A program made the translations under genes and the position numbers. The notes beneath the pieces were generated by a model, which ran no database searches, was not told where the DNA came from, and worked only from the letters and a program-made list of their open reading frames with translations. DNA of 64,000 nucleotides from Mnemiopsis leidyi (Eukaryota > Ctenophora > Tentaculata > Lobata > Bolinopsidae): positions 416,136 through 480,135 of the forward strand of contig JH152806.1 in the NCBI GenBank assembly GCA_000226015.1, in the 5' to 3' direction. Below, one piece after another: positions 60,301 through 63,734 of this stretch. Position 1 is the stretch's first letter, and every line of letters starts with the position of its first letter.

Positions 60301-63300
60301 GTTAATTAAATCATGTCCTAAATTCTTCCCGTTAAGACACCTTCATGATTGGATGATTGTCTCTGTAACTGTTCTCACTTATATTGTTGAACAATGTAAA
60401 TGGGATTTCGCATTGTCTTAGATTTAATCAGGACGTCTAGTTTACACGTTCTGTTTTTTAAAGTTGACAATTTAAGGCGGAATGTGCTAGAATTGTAGCA
60501 AATATTTGGTACTTGTCTAACTGACGGTAATTTTAAGGCCAGGACGTGAAACTTCAAGAGTAGAAACACTTTCGGGTCAAATTACATTTTGGGAAGGTTA
60601 AGAACTTGTGCCGATGTCCTTCATTATTGCTGTCCTATTTTAAGTACATACTTTTAGTTACGCGCGTTTTTTCCAGAGTATCAGATAACGAAACTAGTCC
60701 AGGACAGCTAATTTACTTAACTAGCCGTCAGAGACAGTAGACACCCTTAATTTGTACCTTGTCCGGCTAAACGTTCTACCGCCCAAGTGGAGGCAGCAAG
60801 AACATGGGACAGACACTGGGTTACATGGGGAATTAGTTTGTTAATACTAAATACTGACACTGCCTACACTTGGGTACTTTACTGGATTTAGTACACTTGC
60901 AGTACATTGTAGTTTCCCTTGCCAAGACTAAGACAAATAACCTCTGCTAGGTTTAACTGTACAATATTGGATGCACTGACTGTGACCTGCTAAAATAAGG
61001 ACGTGAAGAAATTCCATTTTTTTAACAGCTAGTAATTACCCGAAGATATTATCTAGTGACTAGTTACAACCCGAATAACGGAATCTATCTTTTCAGGGTT
61101 GGCTCACTCCGCTCCCGAGGATGTTTTATCGTCGTCACCCCAAGACAAACAGTCTACGTTTGGCTCGGATCCAAGAGCACGCCACACGCCCGAGAAGTCG
61201 CACAAAAGGCGGGAAATGAGATCGAGGACAACTACATCAGCGACAACTTCAGAGTGGTCGTGGTGGGTTTATTTACTAAATATAGGATTCTCCCGCTCAA
61301 ATTTTAAACGCTGTGTAGCTTGCAACATTTTCTGTTCAACATTTTTCTGTTGTTTAGAAAGAGGTTGCGACATTTTATGACGTTATTCCCCAAGAATTTA
61401 AGAATTTATTCACTTATCCCCACACAAACTTCCACAAGAACTTACCACACCCCACCTCCAGGTACACGAATCACAAGAACTTACCCCACCCCACCTCCAG
61501 GTACACGAATCACAAGAACCCTCCACCTTCTTCTCCAGTCTTGGCGGACACGAGGACTACGCTCCCCTCATCAGCTCCATAGACTCCCACATCTACACTC
61601 CTCGTCTCTTCCGCTTTGACAGCACCAGTGGGAAGTTTCTAGCGGAGGAAGTGTTGTGTAAATACAGAGTACCGGACAGAGATACTCAGTTCCCCTTCAT
61701 TCAGGTGGGTGTGTGTTACTTGTTACTTGTTACTTGTTTGTTACTTGTTACGTGTTACTTGTTTGTTACTTGTTACGTGTTACTTGTTTGTTACTTGTTA
61801 CTTGTTACTTGTTTGTTACTTGTTTGTTACTTGATTGTTACTTCTTTGTTACTTGTTACGTGTTACTTGTTACTTGTTACGTGTTACTTGTTACTTGTTA
61901 CTTGTTACTTGTTACTTGTTTGTTACTTGTTTGTTACTTGTTACTTGTTACTTGTTACTTGTTACTTGTTACTTGTTACTTGTTTGTTACATTTTTATTA
62001 CTTGTTTGTTACTTCTTTGTTACTTGTCGTAACTGAATCTGTCTGTCGTTGTTTTTAGATTTATTGGGATTGGGAATTGTGAGAAACATGAGCATGAATG
62101 AATCAGTCTTGTCTGTGAAGCAGTAGTCACGTTAAAAATCAAATTGATTTAGTTAGTGTGTATGTTAAACTTAAAAGTTTTGTAATCACTTATGGTAACT
62201 CAGAATAAGTACCTCTTATGGTAACTCAGAATAATTCAGGATAATTCAAAACTGCTTTTTCTTAAGCATTTTTAGCTCTATTTTGAATGATGACTTTAGG
62301 GATTTTCGTTAGTTAAACCATTAAATTGATAGCTTAAAATTAACATCATAAGTTTCCCTCGAGTTTTAAAATGGTTTCCCTCAAATTCTAAAATGAGATC
62401 ATTCGCCACTAAGAGTTTCATTCCACTAAAATCAATGTTAGAATGTTAAGATGTATTGCTGACCCACCTTCCTCAGGACGATCTGTACGGAGCAAGTCAG
62501 CCTGCTCTCTTCCTGCTGGACGCCAAATATCAACTCTGGTTGTGGCAAGGATGGTTCGAGACTGCCGAGGATTCCGAGAAGGTGACAGGATCCGCGCGAC
62601 AGACATTCGCGCGTAACAAGAAGGTTGCTATGGAAACCGTAAACAACTATGTGGAAGGTTAGTTTGCTTTTGTTTTCGGAGAGTTCCGAATGAATTTATT
62701 TATGCTTTGAGGATAACTTTATACATTTTTCATGAATTCTTTATCAGACTTAACTGTTAATGCTCACAAAGGTATTTGAGACTTGTCTTAAAATTTGAAG
62801 TCCAGAAGTTAGAAAAAAATTCACGTTCAATAATCCCGAGACTTTCCCAGAAATGATGCTCGCCGAGAATCCCAAAGTTTTCCCAATCGAAGCAGGATAC
62901 GAGCCTCTCGATTTCATCACACTGTTCCCCTTCTGGACTGAACGTGAAGACGTGAAACGTTTTGGAAACAAGGTACGTTATTTTTACACGTCCTCTTTGC
63001 GCTAAAGATTGCACTGCCGCGGTGAGTGATGAGTCGGTTATTTATAGGGCGATAAAATATAAATTTGCAGCCAAATGATATGTAAACGATTGAGAAGTTA
63101 TCGTTGGCACCTTCATTTTCTACATAACGTCAATTATCAATATTACAATACTCATAATTCAGGCCATCGCCGCAAAGGGTGCTGGTGGACGCCGGACATC
63201 GATCAACACCGCCTACAAGATGCTTACACGAACCGAATATTCTTTGGAAGAGCTACAGCAAGAAACCAAGCCCGAGGGGGTGGATCCATCCAGGCTCGAG

Positions 63301-63734
63301 GAATACTTATCAGAGGAAGAATTCATGGTATGTTTTAACGGACGATTTTCCCTTTACGGACTCAGCTGTCCTGATAAAATGATATTCCCGGTAACAATCA
63401 AGGAAAACATGTGTTTGTAGAGGCGACACAGCATTGCATTCCCTCGAAGCGCGCAAAGTCAAGCAATACAGAAAAAGTTTTATATCGTCAGTACAATAAA
63501 ATGCGCGTTCTCGGGGCGCGCAGCACGTTCTTCTTGATTTGTTGCACAGGGGGCAATTGAAGTACCAAGCAGTAGCAAAATTGAATTTGTCGATAGTTAG
63601 AATAAAATATCATTCTCTGAGATCTTCTGTAATATTTTTCCTTACAGAAAGTATTTGAGATGCACAGAGAAGAATTTAAGAGCCTCGTCAAGTGGAAGCA
63701 GGTGGTGTTAAAACAGCGAAAGAAACTTTATTGA
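9302..63734 (+). CDS. Supervillin-like actin/membrane scaffold gene, whole span (32 exons)
   Basis: Supervillins link F-actin, myosin II and membranes at podosomes, the cleavage furrow and cell-matrix contacts. Thirty-two exons with consistent GT-AG splice sites and phases run from the ATG at 9302 to the TGA at 63732. They sum to about 2,104 codons, close to the ~2,200 residues of long vertebrate supervillin. Disordered N-terminus: residues ~1-1110, with ten NTK repeats at ~363-819. Gelsolin-like core: ~1150-2020, interrupted at ~1366-1546 by an RRxS-rich insert. Villin headpiece: ~2045-2104. The core aligns with supervillin rather than villin or gelsolin ([52 protein letters not shown]). The frame needs one extra base near 11405, and only one of the twin exons 47659/49991 can be used. 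Internal alternative first exons are listed separately. Confidence 0.9.
9466..9682 (+). CDS. SVIL: SVIL-like exon 2
   Basis: The exon lies between CTTTTTAG and GTGAGT and joins exon 1 in phase 1. It encodes a Ser/Thr/Arg-rich disordered stretch that includes SYIPPSQPLDVLSLLTPSAK and RRISSSSSVTRTVYSVKT. RRIS is a basophilic kinase-type site. No folded domain is visible. Confidence 0.75.
9789..10030 (+). CDS. SVIL: SVIL-like exon 3
   Basis: The exon lies between ATTTCAG and GTATAT, with phases 2 in and 1 out. It encodes KKNVFGRSSIYGALEAALGT and ends RRRLPQSFDKKP. It is charged and mostly disordered, and I recognise no specific domain. Confidence 0.78.
10127..10383 (+). CDS. SVIL: SVIL-like exon 4
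   Basis: The exon lies between CTTTCAG and GTAGGT, with phases 1 in and 0 out. It contains VEEAFPSLRSRIQSFDSLKA and LTIRRVSFEHVAK, then an acidic tail DDSGCDEYFE. Short motifs of the LRxRIxSF type followed by RRVSFE are common in cytoskeletal scaffold linkers. RRVS is a PKA-type site. Confidence 0.8.
10630..12570 (+). CDS. SVIL: SVIL-like exon 5, large exon with ten NTK repeats and a one-base frame break
   Basis: This 1.94-kb exon between ACATTCAG and GTAATT holds a repeat with consensus FxVNDKILNKYVKNTKP. I count ten copies, near 10957, 11180, 11277, 11390, 11647, 11747, 11888, 12017, 12158 and 12273. Copies 7 and 8 lie in a 129-bp tandem duplication. At 11405-11412 the frame breaks: GAAAAATAATG gives EK-stop, whereas one more A would give EKIMNK, exactly the repeat consensus. 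The total coding length is a multiple of three only with that base, so a lost A in the A-run (sequencing error or null allele) is likeliest. The repeat's function is unknown; its amphipathic ILNKYV segment loosely recalls WH2-like actin motifs but lacks LKKT. Confidence 0.85.
12695..12867 (+). CDS. SVIL: SVIL-like exon 6
   Basis: The acceptor is CTCAAG and the donor GTTAGG, with phases 1 in and 0 out. It encodes a Ser-rich stretch followed by SSSDESDVDWKKKIMSSQNL and LQRGVSAPTLLRPLVATIME. The acidic-Trp-Lys segment looks like a short linear binding motif in a disordered linker. Confidence 0.78.
14310..14392 (+). CDS. SVIL: SVIL-like exon 7
   Basis: A short exon lies between TATTTTCAG and GTAAGT, phase 0 in and 2 out. 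It reads GISDVSDTEDVLGDLPSFKP then SGQKAKF. It is acidic and then basic, with no domain. Its 9.7-kb downstream intron contains the alternative first exon at 22475. Confidence 0.75.
17145..17212. repeat. 11-bp minisatellite CCTAGCAACCW
   Basis: About six tandem units of TAGCAACCNCC. Each contains the half-site CCTAGCAAC, which resembles the half-site of RFX factor binding (X-box). Confidence 0.7.
19530..19683. repeat. Palindromic CACGTG-rich tandem array
   Basis: Alternating ACGTGTAACATGTC and ACGTGTTACACCTAGAC modules form a degenerate array with about eight CACGTG or close variants. Inverted symmetry would allow hairpins. Confidence 0.7.
22475..23010 (+). CDS. SVIL: Candidate alternative first exon with decapeptide repeats and a membrane segment
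   Basis: ATG opens 178 codons that end TT before GTAAGT. The phase (2) is the one needed to enter the exon at 24097, giving F-RQYSTPVQ; this isoform would be about 1,296 residues. From 22634 five 30-bp units encode decapeptides of the type EHVPDFKTVV, EHVPYHETLA, QYVPDFQTFA. Three 24-bp units (EHVMEPIM) follow. Near the end lies a hydrophobic run, IKLYYLCIGVLFLGYAVL, predicted to span a membrane. Supervillin itself has no transmembrane segment, so this would make a membrane-anchored form. I recognise no homologue. It could instead be a nested gene, but the donor and phase argue for splicing into supervillin. Confidence 0.6.
22634..22855 (+). repeat. In-frame 30-bp and 24-bp coding repeats
   Basis: Five diverged 30-bp units (22634-22783) are followed by three near-identical 24-bp units, GAACATGTGATGGAACCTAT and so on (22784-22855). 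All keep the reading frame of the surrounding exon. Confidence 0.8.
23011..23123 (+). repeat. Triplicated 5' splice site
   Basis: The end of the exon at 22475-23010 and its donor (GTACTTTCTACAACTTT then GTAAGTATAAGA) recur with donors at 23067 (GTAAGT) and 23118 (GTAAGA). The units are 56 and 51 bp. A 13-bp G-run starts the spacer of the first unit. Confidence 0.75.
23835..24096 (+). repeat. Triplicated 3' splice site ahead of exon 8 (83-bp units)
   Basis: The polypyrimidine tract, AG and first ~18 nt of exon 8 (TTTCAG then TCGCCAGTACTCCACGCC) occur as decoys with AG at 23845, 23928 and 24011, before the true AG at 24096. Spacings are 83, 83 and 85 bp. Confidence 0.8.
24097..24184 (+). CDS. 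SVIL: SVIL-like exon 8
   Basis: The exon lies between TTTCAG and GTAAGA and enters in phase 2. It reads RQYSTPVQSPRKEQSVPLQP then ARRRKSHVK, a basic linker. It accepts both exon 7 (GG) and the candidate alternative first exon (TT) in frame. The last of four tandem acceptor copies is chosen because only it is followed by an open frame and a donor. Confidence 0.75.
25556..25795. repeat. Degenerate ~80-100-bp tandem repeat
   Basis: Three diverged units share CTAGTGAACCTATA, ACTACAAAACACCTA and GCCTATATAAGC. Confidence 0.6.
26210..26350. repeat. AT-rich tandem array
   Basis: About four units of ACATTAGAAATATTAAAAAT and variants, 25-38 bp each. Confidence 0.65.
26479..26576 (+). CDS. SVIL: SVIL-like exon 9
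   Basis: Acceptor ATCCGCAG, donor CCGGT before GTGAGT. It encodes TRRKSQQKQPPPKPQTVELE then ENFDSLDDFTSP, a basic/proline then acidic stretch. The donor two bases after CCG is preferred because phase 2 is what exon 10 needs. Confidence 0.75.
27440..27550. promoter_or_regulatory. Cluster of CACGTG E-boxes
   Basis: Five CACGTG cores occur in about 100 bp, variously as TCACGTGA, TCACGTGC, GCACGTGT and TCACGTGG. USF/MITF/TFE-type bHLH-ZIP factors bind such sites. An ATTGG follows at 27568. An enhancer or promoter role is inferred. Confidence 0.4.
29130..29290 (+). promoter_or_regulatory. Candidate internal promoter (ATTGG boxes and TATAAATA)
   Basis: Inverted CCAAT boxes (ATTGG) occur near 29136, 29168, 29178 and 29233. 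TATAAATA at 29277-29284 lies 138 bp before the ATG at 29422. The arrangement fits a promoter for the alternative first exon. Confidence 0.45.
29422..30113 (+). CDS. SVIL: Candidate alternative first exon, basic and Ser/Thr-rich (230 residues)
   Basis: ATG opens 230 codons plus two bases before GTGAGT. Phase 2 fits exon 10 at 43308, giving ESRK-L-LQSPFK and an isoform of about 1,286 residues. The frame stays open upstream to 29329 without another ATG. The start MKRLIEEKFKSKTKRKKK has a nuclear-localisation-like basic cluster. The middle is Ser/Thr/Pro-rich and probably disordered. The end is acidic, with VTVSVEVEMEESVENDNLYV. SDVNW near the end recalls SDVDW in exon 6. Supervillin is known to have nuclear targeting signals, so a nuclear isoform is conceivable. 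No homologue is recognised. Confidence 0.55.
35347..35650. repeat. 24-bp minisatellite with CAGCTG/CAGTTG cores
   Basis: About twelve tandem units of TAGTTCTAGTTCAGCTGCAC and variants (TATAG, CACTAG, GTTGC substitutions). Many units hold a CAGCTG or CAGTTG E-box. Confidence 0.85.
37985..38075. promoter_or_regulatory. Promoter-like island (ATTGG plus two CACGTG)
   Basis: GATTGGCTG is followed by TCACGTGG and CCACGTGA within 80 bp, the same combination as at 27440-27570 and 57155-57230. The role is inferred. Confidence 0.3.
42097..42194 (+). CDS. SVIL: Candidate alternative first exon, short
   Basis: ATG opens MIAGFLKSCFNPNTSFIVQD and continues to KLQNE plus CT before GTAAGT. It would join exon 10 as CT-G (Leu) in phase 2, giving an isoform of about 1,088 residues made of the gelsolin core and headpiece. 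The donor is strong and it lies 1.1 kb before exon 10. Read in this frame it has no need of an acceptor. The protein is short with no known motif, so chance cannot be excluded. Confidence 0.5.
42195..43307. other. Intron before exon 10
   Basis: No supported exon. An open frame at 42881-43132 starts with ATG but has no convincing donor. The rest is AT-rich. Confidence 0.5.
43308..43413 (+). CDS. SVIL: SVIL-like exon 10 (shared acceptor exon)
   Basis: The exon lies between GATTTCAG and GTATTC, phases 2 in and 0 out. It reads LQSPFKNAIRPNRRTTTSQN then PVRLRQELEKQRKEQ, a basic stretch leading into a charged helix. It is the common target of exon 9 and of the two candidate first exons at 29422 and 42097. 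Confidence 0.8.
43529..43601 (+). CDS. SVIL: SVIL-like exon 11
   Basis: The exon lies between CTCCGCAG and GTCAGT, phases 0 in and 1 out. It encodes EEKENVLKKRAEPKNPGAVS then HWKK. It continues the charged helix that precedes the gelsolin-like region in supervillins. Confidence 0.8.
43602..45531. other. Intron 11
   Basis: No exon or clear element. CACGTG cores occur near 44449, 44509, 44571 and 44589, a loose cluster. The remainder is unremarkable. Confidence 0.5.
45532..45722 (+). CDS. SVIL: SVIL-like exon 12 (entry to the gelsolin-like core)
   Basis: The exon lies between CATTTCAG and GTAAGT. It starts ARLAASAINGLQMKIDFASA and ends FPEKMLLLLKGRKN. The last part corresponds to the start of the first gelsolin-like repeat in supervillin (MLLQVKGRRHVQ in human). 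The Lys/Arg-rich part before it is the conserved basic linker. Confidence 0.88.
45917..46042 (+). CDS. SVIL: SVIL-like exon 13 (gelsolin-like repeat)
   Basis: The exon lies between CCCCAG and GTAAAC, phase 0 to 0. [20 protein letters not shown] then LLHKDELFHFVGQDANVHEK is the classic gelsolin-repeat core: a strand, the SLNSGDxFLL turn, then a W/F-V-G strand and helix. It aligns directly with human supervillin [20 protein letters not shown]. Confidence 0.93.
46186..46336 (+). CDS. SVIL: SVIL-like exon 14 (gelsolin-like repeat, helix)
   Basis: The exon lies between ATCACCAG and GTACAT, phases 0 in and 1 out. It reads GNDLVERIIRNKEMGCTATK, then RSFKRFFELLGGRPPIA. The FFELLGG end is the conserved repeat terminus (DFWKLLGGQ in human supervillin). 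Confidence 0.92.
46337..47658. other. Intron 14
   Basis: No exon. It contains a 17-bp triple repeat (GTTTGCATAAGTTTGA) at 47545-47597. From 47119 it belongs to the segment duplicated across the assembly gap. Confidence 0.5.
47659..47810 (+). CDS. SVIL: SVIL-like exon 15, left copy
   Basis: The exon lies between TCTGCCAG and GTGAGT, phases 1 in and 0 out. It encodes EKESVIEDKEFERRFQQEAR then VSVYEDDETTPSF and ends LKYDILDCNK. It is the start of the second gelsolin-like repeat. The right copy at 49991 encodes the identical peptide. At 152 nt with unequal phases, both copies cannot be included in one mRNA without breaking the frame. Confidence 0.9.
48016..48302 (-). mobile_element. tRNA-derived SINE with target-site duplication, absent from the other copy
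   Basis: The element spans 48028-48290 in minus orientation. Its head reads like tRNA-Gly(CCC): GGGTGGTGTAGTGGTTTCAT (A box) and GGTTCGATCCCC (B box), with CTCCCAT as anticodon loop. About 190 bp of body end in a short ATTTGC repeat. The 12-bp duplication ATCCAGAAAAAT flanks it at 48016-48027 and 48291-48302. The matching site near 50380 in the right copy has a single ATCCAGAAAAAT and no SINE, so it is an empty site. Confidence 0.9.
49445..49455. other. Assembly gap (11 N)
   Basis: Eleven N residues separate the two copies of the repeated segment. The true gap length is unknown and may be negative, meaning overlapping contigs. Confidence 0.99.
49934..49990 (+). repeat. Duplicated acceptor ahead of the right-copy exon (57 bp)
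   Basis: CTTCCAG plus the first ~24 nt of the exon (AGAAAGAGTCTGTTATCGAA) precede the true acceptor by 57 bp. The duplicated stretch soon reaches an in-frame TAG. The left copy lacks this duplication. Confidence 0.75.
49991..50142 (+). CDS. SVIL: SVIL-like exon 15, right copy
   Basis: The exon has the same 152-nt length, phases and peptide as 47659-47810. Only three nucleotide differences are seen, all synonymous (GTA/GTT, CTC/CTG, CTC/CTT). Identical protein and the abutting gap argue for an allelic copy rather than a diversified mutually exclusive exon. Confidence 0.85.
51534..53179. other. Intron 15, unique part
   Basis: No exon or recognisable element. Open frames are short and antisense. 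Confidence 0.5.
53180..53329 (+). CDS. SVIL: SVIL-like exon 16 (gelsolin-like repeat)
   Basis: The exon lies between ATCTTCAG and GTTTCT, phase 0 to 0. TFVLDFITEYYIWCGKGVPL then SVRKKALQLAEEEYKK matches supervillin [20 protein letters not shown] and RKIAFQLAKHLW. It ends KNPIVPPQ, the point where vertebrate supervillins have only a short loop. Confidence 0.93.
53642..53786 (+). CDS. SVIL: SVIL-like exon 17 (RRxS insert, part 1)
   Basis: The exon lies between CACCCAG and GTTAGT, phases 0 in and 1 out. It begins GRRASVAMTAGALPTTEVSR and holds RRAS, RRIS and RRTS, each a PKA-type consensus. This is the first of five exons forming a Ser/Arg insert in the gelsolin core. Confidence 0.85.
54361..54452 (+). 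CDS. SVIL: SVIL-like exon 18 (RRxS insert, part 2)
   Basis: The exon lies between ATTTCAG and GTTAGA. It reads NQLTQRSISSDNVNSGRRVS then VSVNSRGSFSK, with one RRVS site. Phases are 1 in and 0 out. Confidence 0.82.
54689..54769 (+). CDS. SVIL: SVIL-like exon 19 (RRxS insert, part 3)
   Basis: The exon lies between TGTGCAG and GTTAAT, phase 0 to 0, 27 codons. It contains NLRRMSSTSTSSGERRQSVA, two RRxS sites. Its symmetric phase would let it be skipped alone. Confidence 0.82.
55349..55484 (+). CDS. SVIL: SVIL-like exon 20 (RRxS insert, part 4)
   Basis: The exon lies between TATCGCAG and GTGAGT, phases 0 in and 1 out. It contains SGRRMSTASRRSSVVSNVSN and SSSSRRASLMST, three RRxS sites. Confidence 0.84.
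55795..55850. repeat. Tandem TCACGTGAC sites
   Basis: Three copies of GTCACGTGACTAGCTAAACC-type units, 23 bp apart, lie in the intron between exons 20 and 21. Each centre is a palindromic E-box. Confidence 0.7.
56388..56476 (+). CDS. SVIL: SVIL-like exon 21 (RRxS insert, part 5)
   Basis: The exon lies between GTTCCCAG and GTAACA, phases 1 in and 0 out. It reads GRRVSVSMKQLRSLVTGSGK then RIQTEQGALQ, holding the tenth RRxS site and closing the insert. Confidence 0.83.
56685..56799 (+). CDS. SVIL: SVIL-like exon 22
   Basis: The exon follows a CTCTGACTA-rich tract ending CTCTCCAG; the donor is GTGGGG. VERADWGINTVTIQGKEPIS then LREKFSDWPEP aligns with supervillin [20 protein letters not shown] and EKFLDWTE. 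It resumes the gelsolin core directly after the insert. Confidence 0.9.
56800..57752. other. Intron 22, with a CACGTG/ATTGG island
   Basis: No exon. CACGTG cores at about 57136, 57180 and 57222 and ATTGG boxes at about 57162 and 57206 lie within 100 bp, resembling the other promoter-like islands. Confidence 0.4.
57753..57896 (+). CDS. SVIL: SVIL-like exon 23
   Basis: The exon lies between CTTTCAG and GTTGGT, phase 1 to 1. GHAASDEQNKSLLAPSQPLE, then YNAELMHRPQPAEEILKLEL and TKLGRGRG. It matches the supervillin linker ([20 protein letters not shown]) before the next gelsolin-like repeat. Confidence 0.85.
58297..58402 (+). CDS. SVIL: SVIL-like exon 24
   Basis: The exon lies between ATTTCCAG and GTAAGT, phases 1 in and 2 out. 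TFKSFDEEITVVTDDVKTWL then VHEYKNYVLPSSYQ parallels the supervillin segment [20 protein letters not shown]. The W-x-V/I strand is the start of a gelsolin-like repeat. Confidence 0.87.
58560..58725 (+). repeat. Triplicated acceptor ahead of exon 25
   Basis: The tract, AG and first bases of exon 25 (CCCCTCCCCAG then CATGCTGTA) recur with AG at 58620, 58680 and 58725. Using the acceptor at 58680 would add 45 nt (15 codons) without a stop. The one at 58620 runs into TAG. Confidence 0.82.
58726..58837 (+). CDS. SVIL: SVIL-like exon 25 (gelsolin-like repeat)
   Basis: The last of three tandem CCCCAG acceptors starts it; the donor is GTTAGC. MLYANEGYVVRWEYHLEVFD, then CAYYFWQ, matches supervillin FHEGDAYVVKWKF and CVYFFWQG. 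Phases are 2 in and 0 out. Confidence 0.9.
59004..59278 (+). CDS. SVIL: SVIL-like exon 26 (gelsolin-like repeat)
   Basis: The exon lies between AACTACAG and GTTAGT, 275 nt. [20 protein letters not shown], then QNREPPSFLNLFNGKLVV, is the most strongly conserved supervillin block ([20 protein letters not shown] in human). It ends in the strand MFVVRGECVEEGHLHQVEA. Confidence 0.95.
59279..61096. other. Intron 26
   Basis: No exon. A TGTC microsatellite lies at 59300-59330 and an AT-rich minisatellite at 59800-59965. The rest is featureless. Confidence 0.5.
59800..59965. repeat. 16-bp AT-rich minisatellite
   Basis: Repeated AAATAAACTAAGTAGT and variants, about ten units. Confidence 0.75.
61097..61262 (+). 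CDS. SVIL: SVIL-like exon 27 (gelsolin-like repeat)
   Basis: The exon lies between TTTTCAG and GTGGGT. GSLRSRGCFIVVTPRQTVYV then WLGSKSTPHAREVAQKAGNE aligns with supervillin [20 protein letters not shown] and [20 protein letters not shown]. The V-W-x-G-x-K/S-S motif marks the gelsolin fold. Confidence 0.93.
61431..61500 (+). repeat. Duplicated acceptor ahead of exon 28 (39 bp)
   Basis: CCCCACCTCCAG followed by GTACACGAATCACAAGAAC occurs twice, with AG at 61461 and 61500. The 39-bp unit is open in the exon frame and would add the 13 residues VHESQELTPPHLQ. Confidence 0.85.
61501..61704 (+). CDS. SVIL: SVIL-like exon 28
   Basis: The exon lies between ACCTCCAG and GTGGGT, 68 codons, phase 0 to 0. 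VHESQEPSTFFSSLGGHEDY, then SHIYTPRLFRFDSTSGKFLA. It matches the supervillin stretch EPLGFWDALG and FAPRLFILSSSSGDFAATE. The acceptor one unit upstream (61461) is an in-frame alternative. Confidence 0.92.
61715..62032. repeat. TTACTTGT minisatellite just inside intron 28
   Basis: Dense TTACTTG/TTACTTGTTTG repeats begin 10 bp after the exon 28 donor and run for over 300 bp. They give spurious Leu/Val/Cys/Tyr-rich open frames in all plus frames. Confidence 0.9.
62477..62657 (+). CDS. SVIL: SVIL-like exon 29 (last gelsolin-like repeat)
   Basis: The exon lies between TTCCTCAG and [26 protein letters not shown] then WLWQGWFETAEDSEKVTGSA aligns with supervillin [20 protein letters not shown] and YLWQGWWPIENKITGSA. 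Phases are 0 in and 1 out. Confidence 0.95.
62851..62972 (+). CDS. SVIL: SVIL-like exon 30
   Basis: The exon lies between TTTCCCAG and GTACGT. KVFPIEAGYEPLDFITLFPF then WTEREDV matches supervillin [20 protein letters not shown]. This is the end of the gelsolin core, with the conserved PLxFxxxFPxW. Confidence 0.93.
63163..63327 (+). CDS. SVIL: SVIL-like exon 31 (linker and headpiece N-lobe)
   Basis: The exon lies between AATTCAG and GTATGT, phase 0 to 0. It carries a flexible linker and then QETKPEGVDPSRLEEYLSEE, the opening of the villin headpiece (LPEGVDPLKLEIYLTDEDF in supervillin). Confidence 0.94.
63648..63734 (+). CDS. SVIL: SVIL-like exon 32 (villin headpiece C-terminus, stop)
   Basis: The exon lies after CCTTACAG and ends LVKWKQVVLKQRKKLY with TGA. 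The villin headpiece ends LPLWKQQNLKKEKGLF. The three core Phe residues (EEF, KVF, EEF) and Trp are kept. The usual Pro before Trp is Val, Gly is Lys and the final Phe is Tyr. Isolated vertebrate supervillin headpiece is reported to bind F-actin poorly; these changes leave actin binding doubtful here too. The 266 bases after the stop show no AATAAA. Confidence 0.95.
   Translation, partial: KVFEMHREEFKSLVKWKQVVLKQRKKLY

Noticed and set aside
61651-62058. Long Leu/Val/Cys/Tyr-rich open frames resembling membrane proteins
   Set aside because: They are translations of the TTACTTGT minisatellite; all three plus frames stay open because the repeat lacks stops. Only the first part (to 61704) is real exon.
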